64,000 nt of DNA from Adhaeribacter aerolatus (lineage in GTDB: Bacteria; Bacteroidota; Bacteroidia; Cytophagales; Hymenobacteraceae): NCBI RefSeq assembly GCF_007991635.1, contig NZ_BJYS01000003.1, positions 1 through 64,000 on the forward strand. The letters are read 5' to 3'. Made by a program: the position numbers and the translations under genes. The first letter of the stretch is position 1; the number at the start of each line of letters is the position of its first letter. The notes beneath the pieces are model-generated. The model ran no database searches, was not told where the DNA came from, and was given only the letters and a program-made list of their open reading frames with translations. Positions 36,280 through 45,670 of this stretch are shown here, one piece after another.

Positions 36280-38145
36280 ATGAAAAGTATATATAAGTAT
36301 TTAATATTAGGAGCCTCTTTATTGCCGCTTGCGGCCTGTGAAGATGATTTTTTAGAGCGGCAGTCGCCCACGCTCATCCTTGAGGATCAGGTATGGAATG
36401 ATCCAAAGATGATTACCAGTGTGCTGGCTAATTATTACGATCGCTTACCAACTTCTCTTTCTACGCTTTCGAACTGGGCCGATTTTGCTGCTTATGACGA
36501 AGCCATGTGGTCGGGTAATAACGATGACCGGAATAACCTGGTAACTTATGGCACCAACCGCTGGGAGTTGTGGGATTACGGCCTGATCCGGGACATTAAC
36601 TTGGCCATGGAAAACATGGATAAATTTGGAACCGCTTTAACCGCCGACCAGAAAACCCAATTTCAATCAGAATTGCGCTTTTTGAGAGCTTACACGTATT
36701 TCGAGCACGTTAAAAGAATGGGTGGGGTACCCATTATTACCAATCAGCTTATTTACGATTTAAGCGGCAACGTAACTCCCCTGCAGAAGCCCCGCAATAA
36801 GGAAGAAGAAGTTTATGATTTTATAGCTAAGGAACTGGATGAAATTAAAAACACAATAGGCAACGGTATCAGCCAGACCCGGGCTAATAAATTTACCGTA
36901 CTGGCCTTAAAAAGCCGCGCTATGTTATACGCCGGCTCTTTAGCTAAATATAATAACCTGATGGGTGCACCTATTACCACACCGGGTGGGGAAGTAGGAA
37001 TTCCGGCTGCCAGAGCTACTGATTATTTTACCAAATCTTTGGCGGCCTCCAAAGAGATTATTAGCAGTAACACTTACACTTTGTACAACCGGAACCCTGA
37101 CATAGGAGAGAATTTTTTTGATGCTATCACAAAGAAATCTAATAACCCGGAAGTAATATTTGCGCAGGACTTTTCTGTTACAAAAGATAAACGGATTTCG
37201 TTTACCTATGATAATATAGCCCGCAATGTTCGAGAGGATAACCTTTCTTCTTCTAACGTTACGCCAATATTAAACCTGGTGGAAGATTTTGAATATCTGG
37301 ACGGCACCCCAGGCATTTTGAAAAACCGGACTGCCGATAACAGTGATTATATCTACTACAACCGGCCACAGGATATTTTTGCGAATAAGGATGCCCGTTT
37401 ATACGGAACCGTTATTTATCCAGGCACTTCATTCCGAGGCCTTCCTGTTGAAATGCAGGCTGGTGTTAAAGTTTGGACAGGTTCTAACTACAACACGATA
37501 GAAGGCGATCAATTAGGGGCTAATTATAGCCCCCCCAAATATCCTAACGGGGATGGCAAATTACTTACCGGCTCTTCTGGTCCTCACCGCTCCATCACGG
37601 AGGTTTCTAATTCTGGTTTCTATATGCGTAAATATATCGATCCAACGCCCATGTCGAGTACCCGGGGTGTCCGGAGCGAAATGTGGTGGATCAGATTCCG
37701 TTATGCCGAAATTTTATTAAATGCCGCCGAAGCTGCCCTGGAATTAAATATGGCACCCGAAGCTTTAACACATGTAAATAAGGTACGGGAAAGAGCCGGT
37801 TTCGGACCTAACAGCCTTACAACTTTAACCATGGCCAGGATTCGTAACGAGCGGCGGGTTGAGTTAGCCTTTGAAGACCACCGCGTTTGGGATTTAAAAC
37901 GTTGGCGAATTGCCCACGAATTATGGAATGGTAGTGCCAGCAACCCTAATGCCATCCCGTTGGCCTTGTATCCTTACCGGGTAGTTCGTCCGGGGCATCC
38001 GACCCATGATAAAATTGTTTATGACAAGTTAACTGCTCCCCGGTTCCGGGCACCACGTAACTTCCAGTTAAATAATTATTATTCGGCCATACCGCAAGGT
38101 ACCCTTAACAATAATCCCCTAATTACCAGAAATCCATTCCAATAA
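36280..38145 (+). CDS. susD: SusD/RagB-family nutrient-binding outer membrane lipoprotein
   Basis: A 621-residue lipoprotein, the lid partner of the SusC transporter that binds glycans at the cell surface. The signal peptide ends GASLLPLAAC, followed by acidic residues (EDDF) typical of surface-exposed lipoproteins. The N-terminal SusD-like domain (about 25-200; FRSELRFLRAYTYFEHVKRM, with FLRAY and VPIIT-type helices) and C-terminal RagB domain (about 270-621; RYAEILLNAAEAALELNMAP, VNKVRERAGF, RRVELAFEDHRVWDLKRW) are both clear. Middle gene of an operon with susC (15-bp gap) and a DUF3823 gene (9-bp gap). Confidence 0.95.
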   Translation: MKSIYKYLILGASLLPLAACEDDFLERQSPTLILEDQVWNDPKMITSVLANYYDRLPTSLSTLSNWADFAAYDEAMWSGNNDDRNNLVTYGTNRWELWDYGLIRDINLAMENMDKFGTALTADQKTQFQSELRFLRAYTYFEHVKRMGGVPIITNQLIYDLSGNVTPLQKPRNKEEEVYDFIAKELDEIKNTIGNGISQTRANKFTVLALKSRAMLYAGSLAKYNNLMGAPITTPGGEVGIPAARATDYFTKSLAASKEIISSNTYTLYNRNPDIGENFFDAITKKSNNPEVIFAQDFSVTKDKRISFTYDNIARNVREDNLSSSNVTPILNLVEDFEYLDGTPGILKNRTADNSDYIYYNRPQDIFANKDARLYGTVIYPGTSFRGLPVEMQAGVKVWTGSNYNTIEGDQLGANYSPPKYPNGDGKLLTGSSGPHRSITEVSNSGFYMRKYIDPTPMSSTRGVRSEMWWIRFRYAEILLNAAEAALELNMAPEALTHVNKVRERAGFGPNSLTTLTMARIRNERRVELAFEDHRVWDLKRWRIAHELWNGSASNPNAIPLALYPYRVVRPGHPTHDKIVYDKLTAPRFRAPRNFQLNNYYSAIPQGTLNNNPLITRNPFQ

Positions 38146-38154
38146 TTTAAAATC

Positions 38155-38856
38155 ATGAAACTTAGCATATATTCTTATTTAACCGTACTCCTGGCTATAA
38201 TGATGGCCGGCTGTGAATACGATAATTACGAGCCACCAAAATCAACCTTAACCGGAAGAGTGGTTTACAACGATCAGGTGATTGGCGTTAGATCAAATGC
38301 TGTCCGGCTGGAGTTACGACAGCCCGGCCCGGACTATCCGTTATGGCGGACTACCCCAATTAACGTTAATATTGCGCAGGACGGCACCTTTTCCGCTGTG
38401 TTATTTGATGGTAACTACAAACTTACCCGGGTACGCGGTAATGGGCCGTGGGTTGATCAAACAGACACAATAAATGTGGAAGTAAGAGGCACGGCTGTAG
38501 TAGATGTTCCCGTTAATCCGTTCTTTGTAATCAAAAATGAGCAGATTAAGAAGGGTACCAGTACTATCGATGCCACCTTTAACCTGCAACAGGTAAATAC
38601 AACGCGTCAGTTAGAACGGGTAAACCTGTATATCAGCAGCACTAATATTGTAGATGCAACAAACCAAAGAGCCAGTGCTGAAAAAGCAGCTTCTGGAATA
38701 ACTAACCTAAGTCAGCCGATAACCTTAAATGTCAATTTATCGAGCTTACCAGCTGCAGTAGCCGGAAAAGAATATGTTTTTGCCCGCATTGGTGTAAAAA
38801 CTGTGGGTATTCAGGAATTAGCGTATAGTGCCCCGTTAAAAATTCAGTTAAAATAG
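38155..38856 (+). CDS. DUF3823 lipoprotein of the PUL operon
   Basis: A 233-residue lipoprotein (signal peptide ends LLAIMMAGC). DUF3823 proteins follow SusC/SusD pairs in many Bacteroidota polysaccharide utilisation loci; they are surface lipoproteins thought to bind glycan or cap the complex. Visible features: N-terminal beta-sandwich (TLTGRVVYNDQVIGVRSNAV, GPDYPLWRTTPINVNI, FSAVLFDGNYKLTRV) and a C-terminal Ig-like segment (VNLYISSTNIVDATN). It lies 9 bp after susD, so it is translated from the same mRNA, and a strong terminator follows. Confidence 0.85.
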   Translation: MKLSIYSYLTVLLAIMMAGCEYDNYEPPKSTLTGRVVYNDQVIGVRSNAVRLELRQPGPDYPLWRTTPINVNIAQDGTFSAVLFDGNYKLTRVRGNGPWVDQTDTINVEVRGTAVVDVPVNPFFVIKNEQIKKGTSTIDATFNLQQVNTTRQLERVNLYISSTNIVDATNQRASAEKAASGITNLSQPITLNVNLSSLPAAVAGKEYVFARIGVKTVGIQELAYSAPLKIQLK

Positions 38857-38879
38857 GCCCCAAGTACCTCTAAATAAGA

Positions 38880-38931
38880 AGCATTATACCATAGGTTTAC
38901 CTTTTGGTATAATGCTTTTTATTTTTTTATC
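38880..38931 (+). terminator. Rho-independent terminator of the susCD operon
   Basis: AGCATTATACC pairs with GGTATAATGCT, followed by TTTTATTTTTTTAT, 24 bases after the last stop codon. Confidence 0.85.
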
Positions 38932-39113
38932 GTTCTTGCATTTTTAATTTACTAAAATGCCCGACTAATCCGTTTAAAGTAAATCCGTTTGCGGATAAAT
39001 ACCTTAAACTTGGGTTTGGTTGGTTCGTTTTTAAATATTTGTTTAGCTTTAAACCATTATCAAGAGAAGACTTAAACTTAATTCTAAATTCCTAACCCAG
39101 AGAATCTGCTTAT

Positions 39114-40322
39114 ATGAAAAAAAGTAATTTGCGTTACACGCTGCTGCTGCTGGCCGGCTTAGGCCTGGCTGCTCCTACCCTGTACAGTTGCAACAGCAAA
39201 AGCACCAAAACCGAAGAAAATACCACCTCAACCAGTAACGAAGAAACCAACGCTAACATGAGCATTCAGAAAGAAAGCTTTGGCAAAACCAAAGACGGCA
39301 CCGAAGTACAACTGTATACCCTGCGCAACGAAAAAGGCGTGGAAGTTAAAATCACCAACTACGGTGGCATTGTTACCTCTTTAATCACGCCGGATAAAAA
39401 CAATAAACCCGGCGACGTGGTGCTGGGCTTCGACAACGTAGAAGGTTACCAAAGCGATGCTTATTTAAAAAGTGGCCCTTACTTTGGTGCTCTGATTGGC
39501 CGCTATGGCAACCGTATTGCCAAAGGCCAGTTTACCCTGGATGGAAAAACCTATACCCTGGCTAAAAACAACGGCGCCAACCACCTGCACGGCGGCATAA
39601 AAGGGTTTGATAAAGTAGTGTGGCAGGCCGAAGAAGTACCGGGCCAGCAGGCGCTGAAACTGACTTACGTGAGCAAAGACGGCGAAGAAGGCTACCCCGG
39701 TACCTTAACTACCCACGTTACTTACACCTTAACGCCCGATAACGAGCTGCGCATCGACTACGAAGCTACTACCGACAAAGCCACCCCAATAAACCTGACC
39801 AACCACAGCTATTTTAACTTAGCTGCCGGCCAGGCACCCGATGCTTTGGGTCATATTCTAACCATTAATGCAGATCGTTACACGGTGGTAGATGCCAGCC
39901 TGATACCAACCGGCGAATTGCGCCCGGTAAAAGGTACGGTAATGGACTTTACCCAACCAACTGCTATTGGCGCCCGCATTGCTCAGGTAGAGGGTGGTTA
40001 CGACCACAACTATGCGTTAAGCAATACCGATGGCTCTTTGAAGCAGGCCGCTACCGTGTATGAACCTACCAGCGGCCGGGTAATGGAAGTATCTACCACT
40101 GAACCCGGCATTCAGTTTTATTCCGGCAATTTTCTGGATGGTTCTTTAACCGGTAAAAACAACACGGCCTACAAAAAGCATTACGGTTTCTGCCTCGAAA
40201 CCCAGCACTTCCCGGATTCACCGAACCAACCAAGCTTCCCGTCTACTATTTTGAAACCAGGCGATACTTATAAAACCAGTACCATCTACAAGTTTTCGGT
40301 AAAAGACCAGGCAGCCCAATAG
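39114..40322 (+). CDS. galM: Aldose 1-epimerase (mutarotase) lipoprotein
   Basis: A 402-residue mutarotase that interconverts alpha and beta anomers of aldoses. Lipoprotein signal ends LAAPTLYSC (C26), so unlike cytosolic GalM it acts in the periplasm or at the surface, where it would accelerate use of sugars released from polysaccharide. The linker after the lipobox is Ser/Thr/Lys-rich. Family signatures: KITNYGGIVTSLITPDKNN, NHLHGGIKGFDKVVWQ, INLTNHSYFNLAG (catalytic His), VEGGYDHNYAL, and CLETQHFPDSPNQPSFPST with the catalytic Glu. Convergent with the GH43 gene downstream; both use the hairpin at 40346. Confidence 0.94.
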   Translation: MKKSNLRYTLLLLAGLGLAAPTLYSCNSKSTKTEENTTSTSNEETNANMSIQKESFGKTKDGTEVQLYTLRNEKGVEVKITNYGGIVTSLITPDKNNKPGDVVLGFDNVEGYQSDAYLKSGPYFGALIGRYGNRIAKGQFTLDGKTYTLAKNNGANHLHGGIKGFDKVVWQAEEVPGQQALKLTYVSKDGEEGYPGTLTTHVTYTLTPDNELRIDYEATTDKATPINLTNHSYFNLAAGQAPDALGHILTINADRYTVVDASLIPTGELRPVKGTVMDFTQPTAIGARIAQVEGGYDHNYALSNTDGSLKQAATVYEPTSGRVMEVSTTEPGIQFYSGNFLDGSLTGKNNTAYKKHYGFCLETQHFPDSPNQPSFPSTILKPGDTYKTSTIYKFSVKDQAAQ

Positions 40323-40345
40323 CCACAGGTGGTTTTTAAACTAAT

Positions 40346-40386
40346 ATAGCCCGGTTAGTTAAAACTAACCGGGCTATTATTTTATT
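40346..40386. terminator. Bidirectional terminator between galM and GH43 gene
   Basis: ATAGCCCGGTTAGTT pairs with AACTAACCGGGCTAT (13-15 bp stem, loop AA) with T-rich flank on the plus side and an A-rich loop. It lies between convergent genes. Confidence 0.85.
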
Positions 40387-40400
40387 AGACTAAGTATTTG

Positions 40401-41504
40401 TTAAGGGTTCGGGCTGCGCTGGAGATTCACAACCGGCCAGCCGTCCTTAGCCCAGGTTAAGGTTTCGATGCGTAATTTAGATTTACCGTTATCGGCTGCT
40501 TCGTACCCGTGAAACACCAGGTAATCTTTTTTATCGAAGGTATACACCGAATTGTGCCCCACGCCATACCAATCTTTGTTACCTTCCAGCACCAAAGTAC
40601 CACCGCCCTTCGACAGGGACACACCGTTTTTATCCAGGTAAGGACCTTGCACCTCTTTTGCCCGGCCCACAATCATTTTGTAGGTACTGTTTACCCCTTT
40701 GCAGCAATAATCGATGGAGGCAAACAGGTAATAATATTTATCTTTTTTAAAAATAAAAGGAGCCTCAATGGCATTGCCGCCTGCATCAACCGGATTATCG
40801 CCTATTGCCGGTGGATTCACGTTCCCTGTTTCTTTCTTCCGGCTGGCTATGGTAGGAATTTTATTTGAGTCTTCGGCAATGCTTAACCGGTCTTTACTTA
40901 ATTTCACCAGCTTTAAACCATCCCAGAAAGAGCCAAACGACATCCAGGCGGTGCCGGATTTATCCGCAATAATATTCGGGTCGATGGCATTCCAGTTGGT
41001 TTTGCCGGGATACGACTGAATGACTTTACCGTGGTCGACCCATTTAAAATCTTTATCGGTGGGGTGCAAAGTGGTATTGGTAGCTACGCCAATGGCCGAA
41101 GTATTTTTCCCGAAAGCCGAAACCGAATAGTAAAGGTAATATTTGCCATTATGATAGCTGATATCGGGCGCCCAGATGTGGTTACGGAAAGTGGGAACCG
41201 CCTCCAGCGCCCATTCGGGTGCGGTGGCAAAAACCGGACTTTCGCGCTTCCAGTTCTCCATATCTTTAGAAGACCAAACCGAAATTCCCCGCCCGGTGCA
41301 AAATAAATAATAGGTATCGTCCTGCTTAATCATTACCGGGTCGTGTACCTGAATATTTTTATAAAGCTTGTTAGGTTCGTATTGAACAGGCTGCTGATTA
41401 GCCGGAGCCGGGGGTTGCCCGCCCGCCGGCGGTGTGGTTTGAGCCTGGCTTTCCTGCAGCACAAAAGCCAGGGCAGGAATAAAAAGTAAATGTTTATATT
41501 TCAT
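40401..41504 (-). CDS. GH43 arabinan endo-1,5-alpha-L-arabinosidase-like enzyme
   Basis: A 367-residue exported five-bladed beta-propeller hydrolase of glycoside hydrolase family 43. Signal peptide (LLFIPALAFVLQESQA) and a Pro/Gly-rich linker. The catalytic triad of the family is recognisable: base D55 in VHDPVMI, D175 in NAIDPNII, and acid E247 in NAIEAPFIF. Other signatures are HIWAPDISYHNGKYYLYYSV and GSFWDGLKLVKL. The pattern matches arabinan endo-1,5-alpha-L-arabinosidases, but GH43 also contains xylosidases and galactan exo-enzymes, so the substrate is inferred partly from the neighbouring AraR-type regulator and second GH43 gene. Confidence 0.85.
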   Translation of the reverse strand: MKYKHLLFIPALAFVLQESQAQTTPPAGGQPPAPANQQPVQYEPNKLYKNIQVHDPVMIKQDDTYYLFCTGRGISVWSSKDMENWKRESPVFATAPEWALEAVPTFRNHIWAPDISYHNGKYYLYYSVSAFGKNTSAIGVATNTTLHPTDKDFKWVDHGKVIQSYPGKTNWNAIDPNIIADKSGTAWMSFGSFWDGLKLVKLSKDRLSIAEDSNKIPTIASRKKETGNVNPPAIGDNPVDAGGNAIEAPFIFKKDKYYYLFASIDYCCKGVNSTYKMIVGRAKEVQGPYLDKNGVSLSKGGGTLVLEGNKDWYGVGHNSVYTFDKKDYLVFHGYEAADNGKSKLRIETLTWAKDGWPVVNLQRSPNP

Positions 41505-41709
41505 AAATATGAATATCTGTTTATTGATCGTAGAGATTTAAGAAGGTCTCTTTTAAGTGAATAGCACATGACCTCCTTACTTTTTAGGCCTTGGCTTCCA
41601 CCATTGTCAGGCAGAAGGAACCTTTTGGCCGACTGCTCCTTAGTTTCTGCCTGCCCGAAAGGAGTTAATATCAGCAATCTGAATATTTATTGAATATTTT
41701 TAGTATAAT

Positions 41710-43188
41710 TTACAAGGGCTTCTTTCCCCAAATGGCTGCACCGGCATTATTTAAACCGGTAAATAAGAGCGCCGGCTTTTTGTTTTCCCAATCGCGGCCC
41801 CGGACTACCCGCACTTTATCGGTAAAGCCATTGCTCCATTTCATTTCCAGCCAGGGCATTTGGTAAGTCCAGTTGCTGTTGGCATCGGCGTTTAAAGTAC
41901 CATCGGCGTTAATTTTTAACGGAAAAGCCACCTGGAAATCCGGCGTAGTTTGTTCGTTGGCGTAACCCGGCACAACCCGGTAACCCAGCACAATTTGCTC
42001 CCAGTTACCCACCAGTTCGGTTGGGGCTACTGGCGTTTGGCTGATGCCTGCGAACCGCTCCGGCGAAACAATGGGCCAGCCATCCGGAGTCCAGAATATT
42101 TCGCGCACGTGCAGCACCATAAAATATTTGTTTACGCCGGGTCGCCCCTGGTGCGCCATATAAAATTGCCCATTCTCTTGGAAAACTGCCGGGTGCGACA
42201 CGCCCTGCCAACCGCCGTGGCCGGTAAACTGGTAAGGTGCCAGAATCATCGGGCCATTATCCTGGTTGTTGTTTATGTCATTTCCGGCGAAATCGTAAAA
42301 AGGGCCTTCCGGCGAATCGGACCGGCCCACCCGTACGTTGTACTTGGTTTCGAGCCAGTCGTAAGAAATAAAAAGGTAATATTTCTTTAGTTCCGGGTTA
42401 TAAATAATCTCGGGACCTTCGATATTGCCGTTAATTTGTCCGCCGGTAAAACCCCGCTGGGCTATACGCTTGCCCTTATCGTTGGGGGTAGCCGCCAGGC
42501 CGGTAGCCGCATTCAGTTTCAGGAGGTAAATGCCATCCCACGCCGAACCGTAATATAGCCAATGCTGGCCCGCGGCATCCACGATTACCGAAGGGTCAAT
42601 GGCATTGGTCATTGGAATATCATCGCGGGAAGTAACAACCAATCCCTTTTCGGTCCAGGGACCTTCGGGCGAAGCCGCCGTTGCCAAACCAATGGTACTG
42701 AGTTTAGGCGTTGGCGACGATAACGAATAATATAACCGGTATTCGTTGTTCACTTTTAAGACGTAAGGCGCCCATAAAGAAGAAAAAGGCGTACCGCCAT
42801 TCTGTTTAATATAGTTGGTGCCCTGCTGGGGTAAATCAGGAAACACCAAACCCACAAACTGCCATTGAATTAAATCTTTTGATTTCCGAACCTGAATACC
42901 CGGCCGAACCGTGATGCTGAAAGCCACATCGGTGCTGTAACAGTAGAAATATTCACCACTTTTAATAATTGACGGGTCATGCACATTATAAGGGCCCCAC
43001 TGTGCCACATTGCTGAAAGGCGCCAGTTCGGCGTAGGTATCGTTTATAGAATTTATATCGAAAGCAGCCGGATCCGGGGTTTGGGGAGTAGGCTTAATAT
43101 TGATCTCCGAATCTTTTTTGCAGGAAACCGTGCCAAAGGTTAGCCAGGCACAGAAAAGAAATAAATAAATTTTAACCTGGCTTTTCAT
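41710..43188 (-). CDS. GH43 arabinan endo-1,5-alpha-L-arabinosidase-like lipoprotein
   Basis: A 492-residue GH43 enzyme with a lipoprotein signal (C23 in TFGTVSC). Catalytic residues: D71 in NVHDPSII, D198 in NAIDPSVIV, E257 in GNIEGPEII. Blades include SLWAPYVLKVNNEYRLYYSL and GSAWDGIYLLKL. After the catalytic propeller (about 60-385), a C-terminal beta domain resembling the endo-arabinanase C-terminal domain follows (about 400-492; WKMQL-like fold with TPDFQVAFPLKINADGTL). Its promoter region carries the 27-bp palindrome at 43297 shared with susC. A 205-bp gap separates it from the other GH43 gene, which it may or may not share a transcript with. Confidence 0.9.
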   Translation of the reverse strand: MKSQVKIYLFLFCAWLTFGTVSCKKDSEINIKPTPQTPDPAAFDINSINDTYAELAPFSNVAQWGPYNVHDPSIIKSGEYFYCYSTDVAFSITVRPGIQVRKSKDLIQWQFVGLVFPDLPQQGTNYIKQNGGTPFSSLWAPYVLKVNNEYRLYYSLSSPTPKLSTIGLATAASPEGPWTEKGLVVTSRDDIPMTNAIDPSVIVDAAGQHWLYYGSAWDGIYLLKLNAATGLAATPNDKGKRIAQRGFTGGQINGNIEGPEIIYNPELKKYYLFISYDWLETKYNVRVGRSDSPEGPFYDFAGNDINNNQDNGPMILAPYQFTGHGGWQGVSHPAVFQENGQFYMAHQGRPGVNKYFMVLHVREIFWTPDGWPIVSPERFAGISQTPVAPTELVGNWEQIVLGYRVVPGYANEQTTPDFQVAFPLKINADGTLNADANSNWTYQMPWLEMKWSNGFTDKVRVVRGRDWENKKPALLFTGLNNAGAAIWGKKPL

Positions 43189-43837
43189 GTACTAAGCTTT
43201 CATTTAATCCGGTGCGTAGCTTAATCTTTTAGCCTTTAAGTAAAGCATTAGCGCAAGCAACCTCCCTTGTTTGGCCGGTAAACAAATATAAATAATTTAT
43301 AAATGTAAAAATAACATTTATAAATTTTCTTAAGCAGAAGACGCATTTAATATGCGGTCCATTACTTTGCTGTTTTAGCCTGCGTCAATAACAAACATCA
43401 AACCTAAAATATTAATCTTCAATATTTAAAACCACTAAATAATAAAGCAGCGCTTTATCCGGATACAGAATGCTTTTACCGTTGGAAGTTAAAACATACC
43501 TAAAAGTGTTCTTTACGGAGCCGGTATATCTCTTTAATCTTTCGGTCTATTTCCCAGGATTAGGCCGGTAAACCGCTATTCAGCGATATTTAGCTATTAA
43601 CAGACCAAATAATGGATTAAAATGATTAGAATTTAAGTTATACTGCCTTTTACCGAATAAAGTAGAACCGCTAAGCCAAAGGAAATTGGAAAATATGCCA
43701 GAAAATTACAATTTGCAGCTATCAATTCCGGATTCGAAGGAATAAATTGTTTATTCTTATTCTGGAAAGCACTCTTATTCCTATTCTTTAATTTTATTCG
43801 CTGGGATACTGTTTTTAAAGCAGGTTTTTAAAACATC
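43189..43837. other. Divergent intergenic region with candidate operator
   Basis: 649 AT-rich bases between the divergent GH43 and araR-like genes. It contains the 27-bp palindrome at 43297-43323. No further ORF or RNA gene supported. Confidence 0.6.
43297..43323. promoter_or_regulatory. 27-bp palindrome, candidate AraR operator upstream of GH43 gene
   Basis: Inverted repeat TTATAAATGT / ACATTTATAA around AAAAATA, nearly identical to the palindrome at 32781-32807 upstream of susC (same arms, same 27-base length). It is 109 bases upstream of the GH43 start codon and 515 bases upstream of the AraR-like gene. Confidence 0.65.
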
Positions 43838-44539
43838 ATGAAATATTCGGGTCAAACAAGATTTCTGATTGCAGTTGATTGTATTGTTTTTGGTTTTGAT
43901 GGCGAAAAATTTAAAGTATTACTCATTCAGAGAGGCTTTGCTCCCGAAAGAAAGAAATGGAGTTTAATGGGCGGTTTTATTCAGCCGGAAGAAAGCCTGG
44001 AAATAGCGGCCAACCGCGTGCTGAAACAATTAACCGGCTTAGAGGGTGTATATTTAGAGCAATTACAGGTTTTTGGCGATCCTCACCGCGATCCGGTTGA
44101 AAGAACCCTGGCTGTGGCTTACTTTGCCTTAATCGATATTCAGCAGTACGAAAAGCAGATTAACCACGAGTACAATGCCGAGTGGTTTCTGCTGGATGAA
44201 ATGCCCCAGCTTATTTTCGACCACGAACAAATGGTAGAAGCGGCCAAGAAGCGGCTGCGCTACAAAGCCGCTTTACACCCGGTTTTGTTTGAATTACTGC
44301 CCGAAAAATTTACCATACCGCAGCTAAAAAACCTTTACGAGGGCTTATACGGCACTACTTTCGATAAGCGCAACTTCAGCCGCAAGGTATTATCGACGGG
44401 TTTGCTGGTTAAACAAAAGGACAAAGACAAAGGCAACTCCCGCAAAGGCGCTTTTTATTATAAGCTGGACAAGCAGAAATATTCCGAAAACTTCCAGGCC
44501 TTCCTGAAATTTATTCCTAATCCGGATAAGTTTCTGTAA
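43838..44539 (+). CDS. araR: Nudix-fold transcriptional regulator, AraR/NrtR type
   Basis: A 233-residue cytosolic protein: N-terminal Nudix domain (about 10-140) plus C-terminal winged-helix DNA-binding domain (about 150-230; KFTIPQLKNLYEGLYGTTFD, KRNFSRKVLSTGLLV). The Nudix box is GGFIQPEESLEIAANRVLKQ: the REuxEE glutamates needed for pyrophosphate hydrolysis are replaced (V61, Q64, L65), so it should bind a ligand rather than hydrolyse one, as in NrtR-family regulators. In Bacteroides a regulator of this architecture, AraR, controls arabinose use. Here it sits beside two arabinanase-like genes and a SusCD locus, so AraR-like repression relieved by arabinose is the likely role. The symbol is by context, not proof. 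Confidence 0.8.
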   Translation: MKYSGQTRFLIAVDCIVFGFDGEKFKVLLIQRGFAPERKKWSLMGGFIQPEESLEIAANRVLKQLTGLEGVYLEQLQVFGDPHRDPVERTLAVAYFALIDIQQYEKQINHEYNAEWFLLDEMPQLIFDHEQMVEAAKKRLRYKAALHPVLFELLPEKFTIPQLKNLYEGLYGTTFDKRNFSRKVLSTGLLVKQKDKDKGNSRKGAFYYKLDKQKYSENFQAFLKFIPNPDKFL

Positions 44540-44619
44540 AGCATAAAAGGTAAATTAAGAACAGCCCCTTGTTAATTTTCGTAAGCTGAAAAGTTTAAAA
44601 GTGCTAAAAACCAACAGCT

Positions 44620-44841
44620 ATGAAAAAAATATCTTTAATATTACTCCTGGCCGGTGCCATTTATTTACCTGCTTGTTCCGGCGAGAAAACCAGTACCACT
44701 ACCGAATCGGAAAGTGCGGAGGCTGATACTGCCAACGACTCCAGCACGACCAACCCCATCAACTCGGAATACGGCACACCTAATTCTTCCGAAAACCCGA
44801 CTGACTCTGCTCAGAGCGCGAACAAAAGTAATAACCAGTAA
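44620..44841 (+). CDS. Small Ser/Thr-rich lipoprotein
   Basis: A 73-residue protein: a lipoprotein signal peptide (ISLILLLAGAIYLPAC), then a fully low-complexity, acidic, Ser/Thr/Asn-rich tail (STTTESESAEADTANDSS) with no folded domain. Probably a surface-exposed, disordered lipoprotein. No family recognised. 80 bp after the regulator gene. Confidence 0.6.
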   Translation: MKKISLILLLAGAIYLPACSGEKTSTTTESESAEADTANDSSTTNPINSEYGTPNSSENPTDSAQSANKSNNQ

Positions 44842-45110
44842 TAAAGTACCCTGCTATTAAACCCGACCTGCAATATTGGCGAGTGCTTTATTTAATGGTA
44901 ATTTCCTTACGCCTGCGGAAAGGGTTACTCTTTACTAACCTGGTAAATTGGATTTATTTCAGAGTTCTCCGGTAATAAGATTTCCTTGTTTTGTCCCTGG
45001 AAAATTGCATGCTGATATAAATATTCCTTCGGGCAAAAGAACTATCTGTTAATGGAAGCCGTAAACCCATGCAGTTCCTCTTTAGTTACAAACTTTAAAC
45101 ACTTAAGAAG

Positions 45111-45659
45111 ATGAAGGGAAATCATAAAGGCAACAGTGGCAACAGCGATCATCGCTCACCAGATAATATACACAACCGCCACCATATGGATGAGGCCATG
45201 CAGCATCCGAGCGGCGACGATAACGGCACTACCGCCGAATTTAAAAGCGGCGAGCGTGGGCCGGTAACCGACAGCGGCGATAATAAACAAGGCCGGCAAG
45301 GCGGCGGACCTGGCGAACACCAGAGCAAAGCCGGCGAACAAGGTTATAAATCAGAGAACAATTATCATACTACTAAAAAAGGCAGCCATACTTCTGCCGG
45401 CGAGGTGCGCGGAGCCGGTTCTTTAAAAGATGGTTCCAGTGCCGATCAGGATATGAAATACGGCTACACCAACGCCGACTATTCAGATGAAATAAAACAA
45501 ACCCGCTGGAGCCGGCAAGATTCCGGACCGGGCGCCGTAACCGGCAGCGCTAACCGCGAGGGCGGCGATAAAGACGGACGCGGCGGCGGCAAAAGCAGCG
45601 GCCACGAAGGCATAAATAATCCGGATAACAAAGTAAAGGTTAATAAAAGGAACGACTAG
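45111..45659 (+). CDS. Disordered hydrophilic Gly-rich protein
   Basis: A 182-residue protein made almost entirely of Gly, Ser, Asp, Lys, Asn, His and Glu (NHKGNSGNSDHRSPDNIHNR at the start, DKDGRGGGKSSGHEGINN near the end), with no hydrophobic core, signal peptide or cysteine. This resembles hydrophilin or general-stress/desiccation proteins. Strong composition bias suggests an intrinsically disordered protein induced by osmotic or drying stress, which is inference. Flanked downstream by a strong bidirectional terminator. Confidence 0.65.
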   Translation: MKGNHKGNSGNSDHRSPDNIHNRHHMDEAMQHPSGDDNGTTAEFKSGERGPVTDSGDNKQGRQGGGPGEHQSKAGEQGYKSENNYHTTKKGSHTSAGEVRGAGSLKDGSSADQDMKYGYTNADYSDEIKQTRWSRQDSGPGAVTGSANREGGDKDGRGGGKSSGHEGINNPDNKVKVNKRND

Positions 45660-45670
45660 CTTAATATTAA

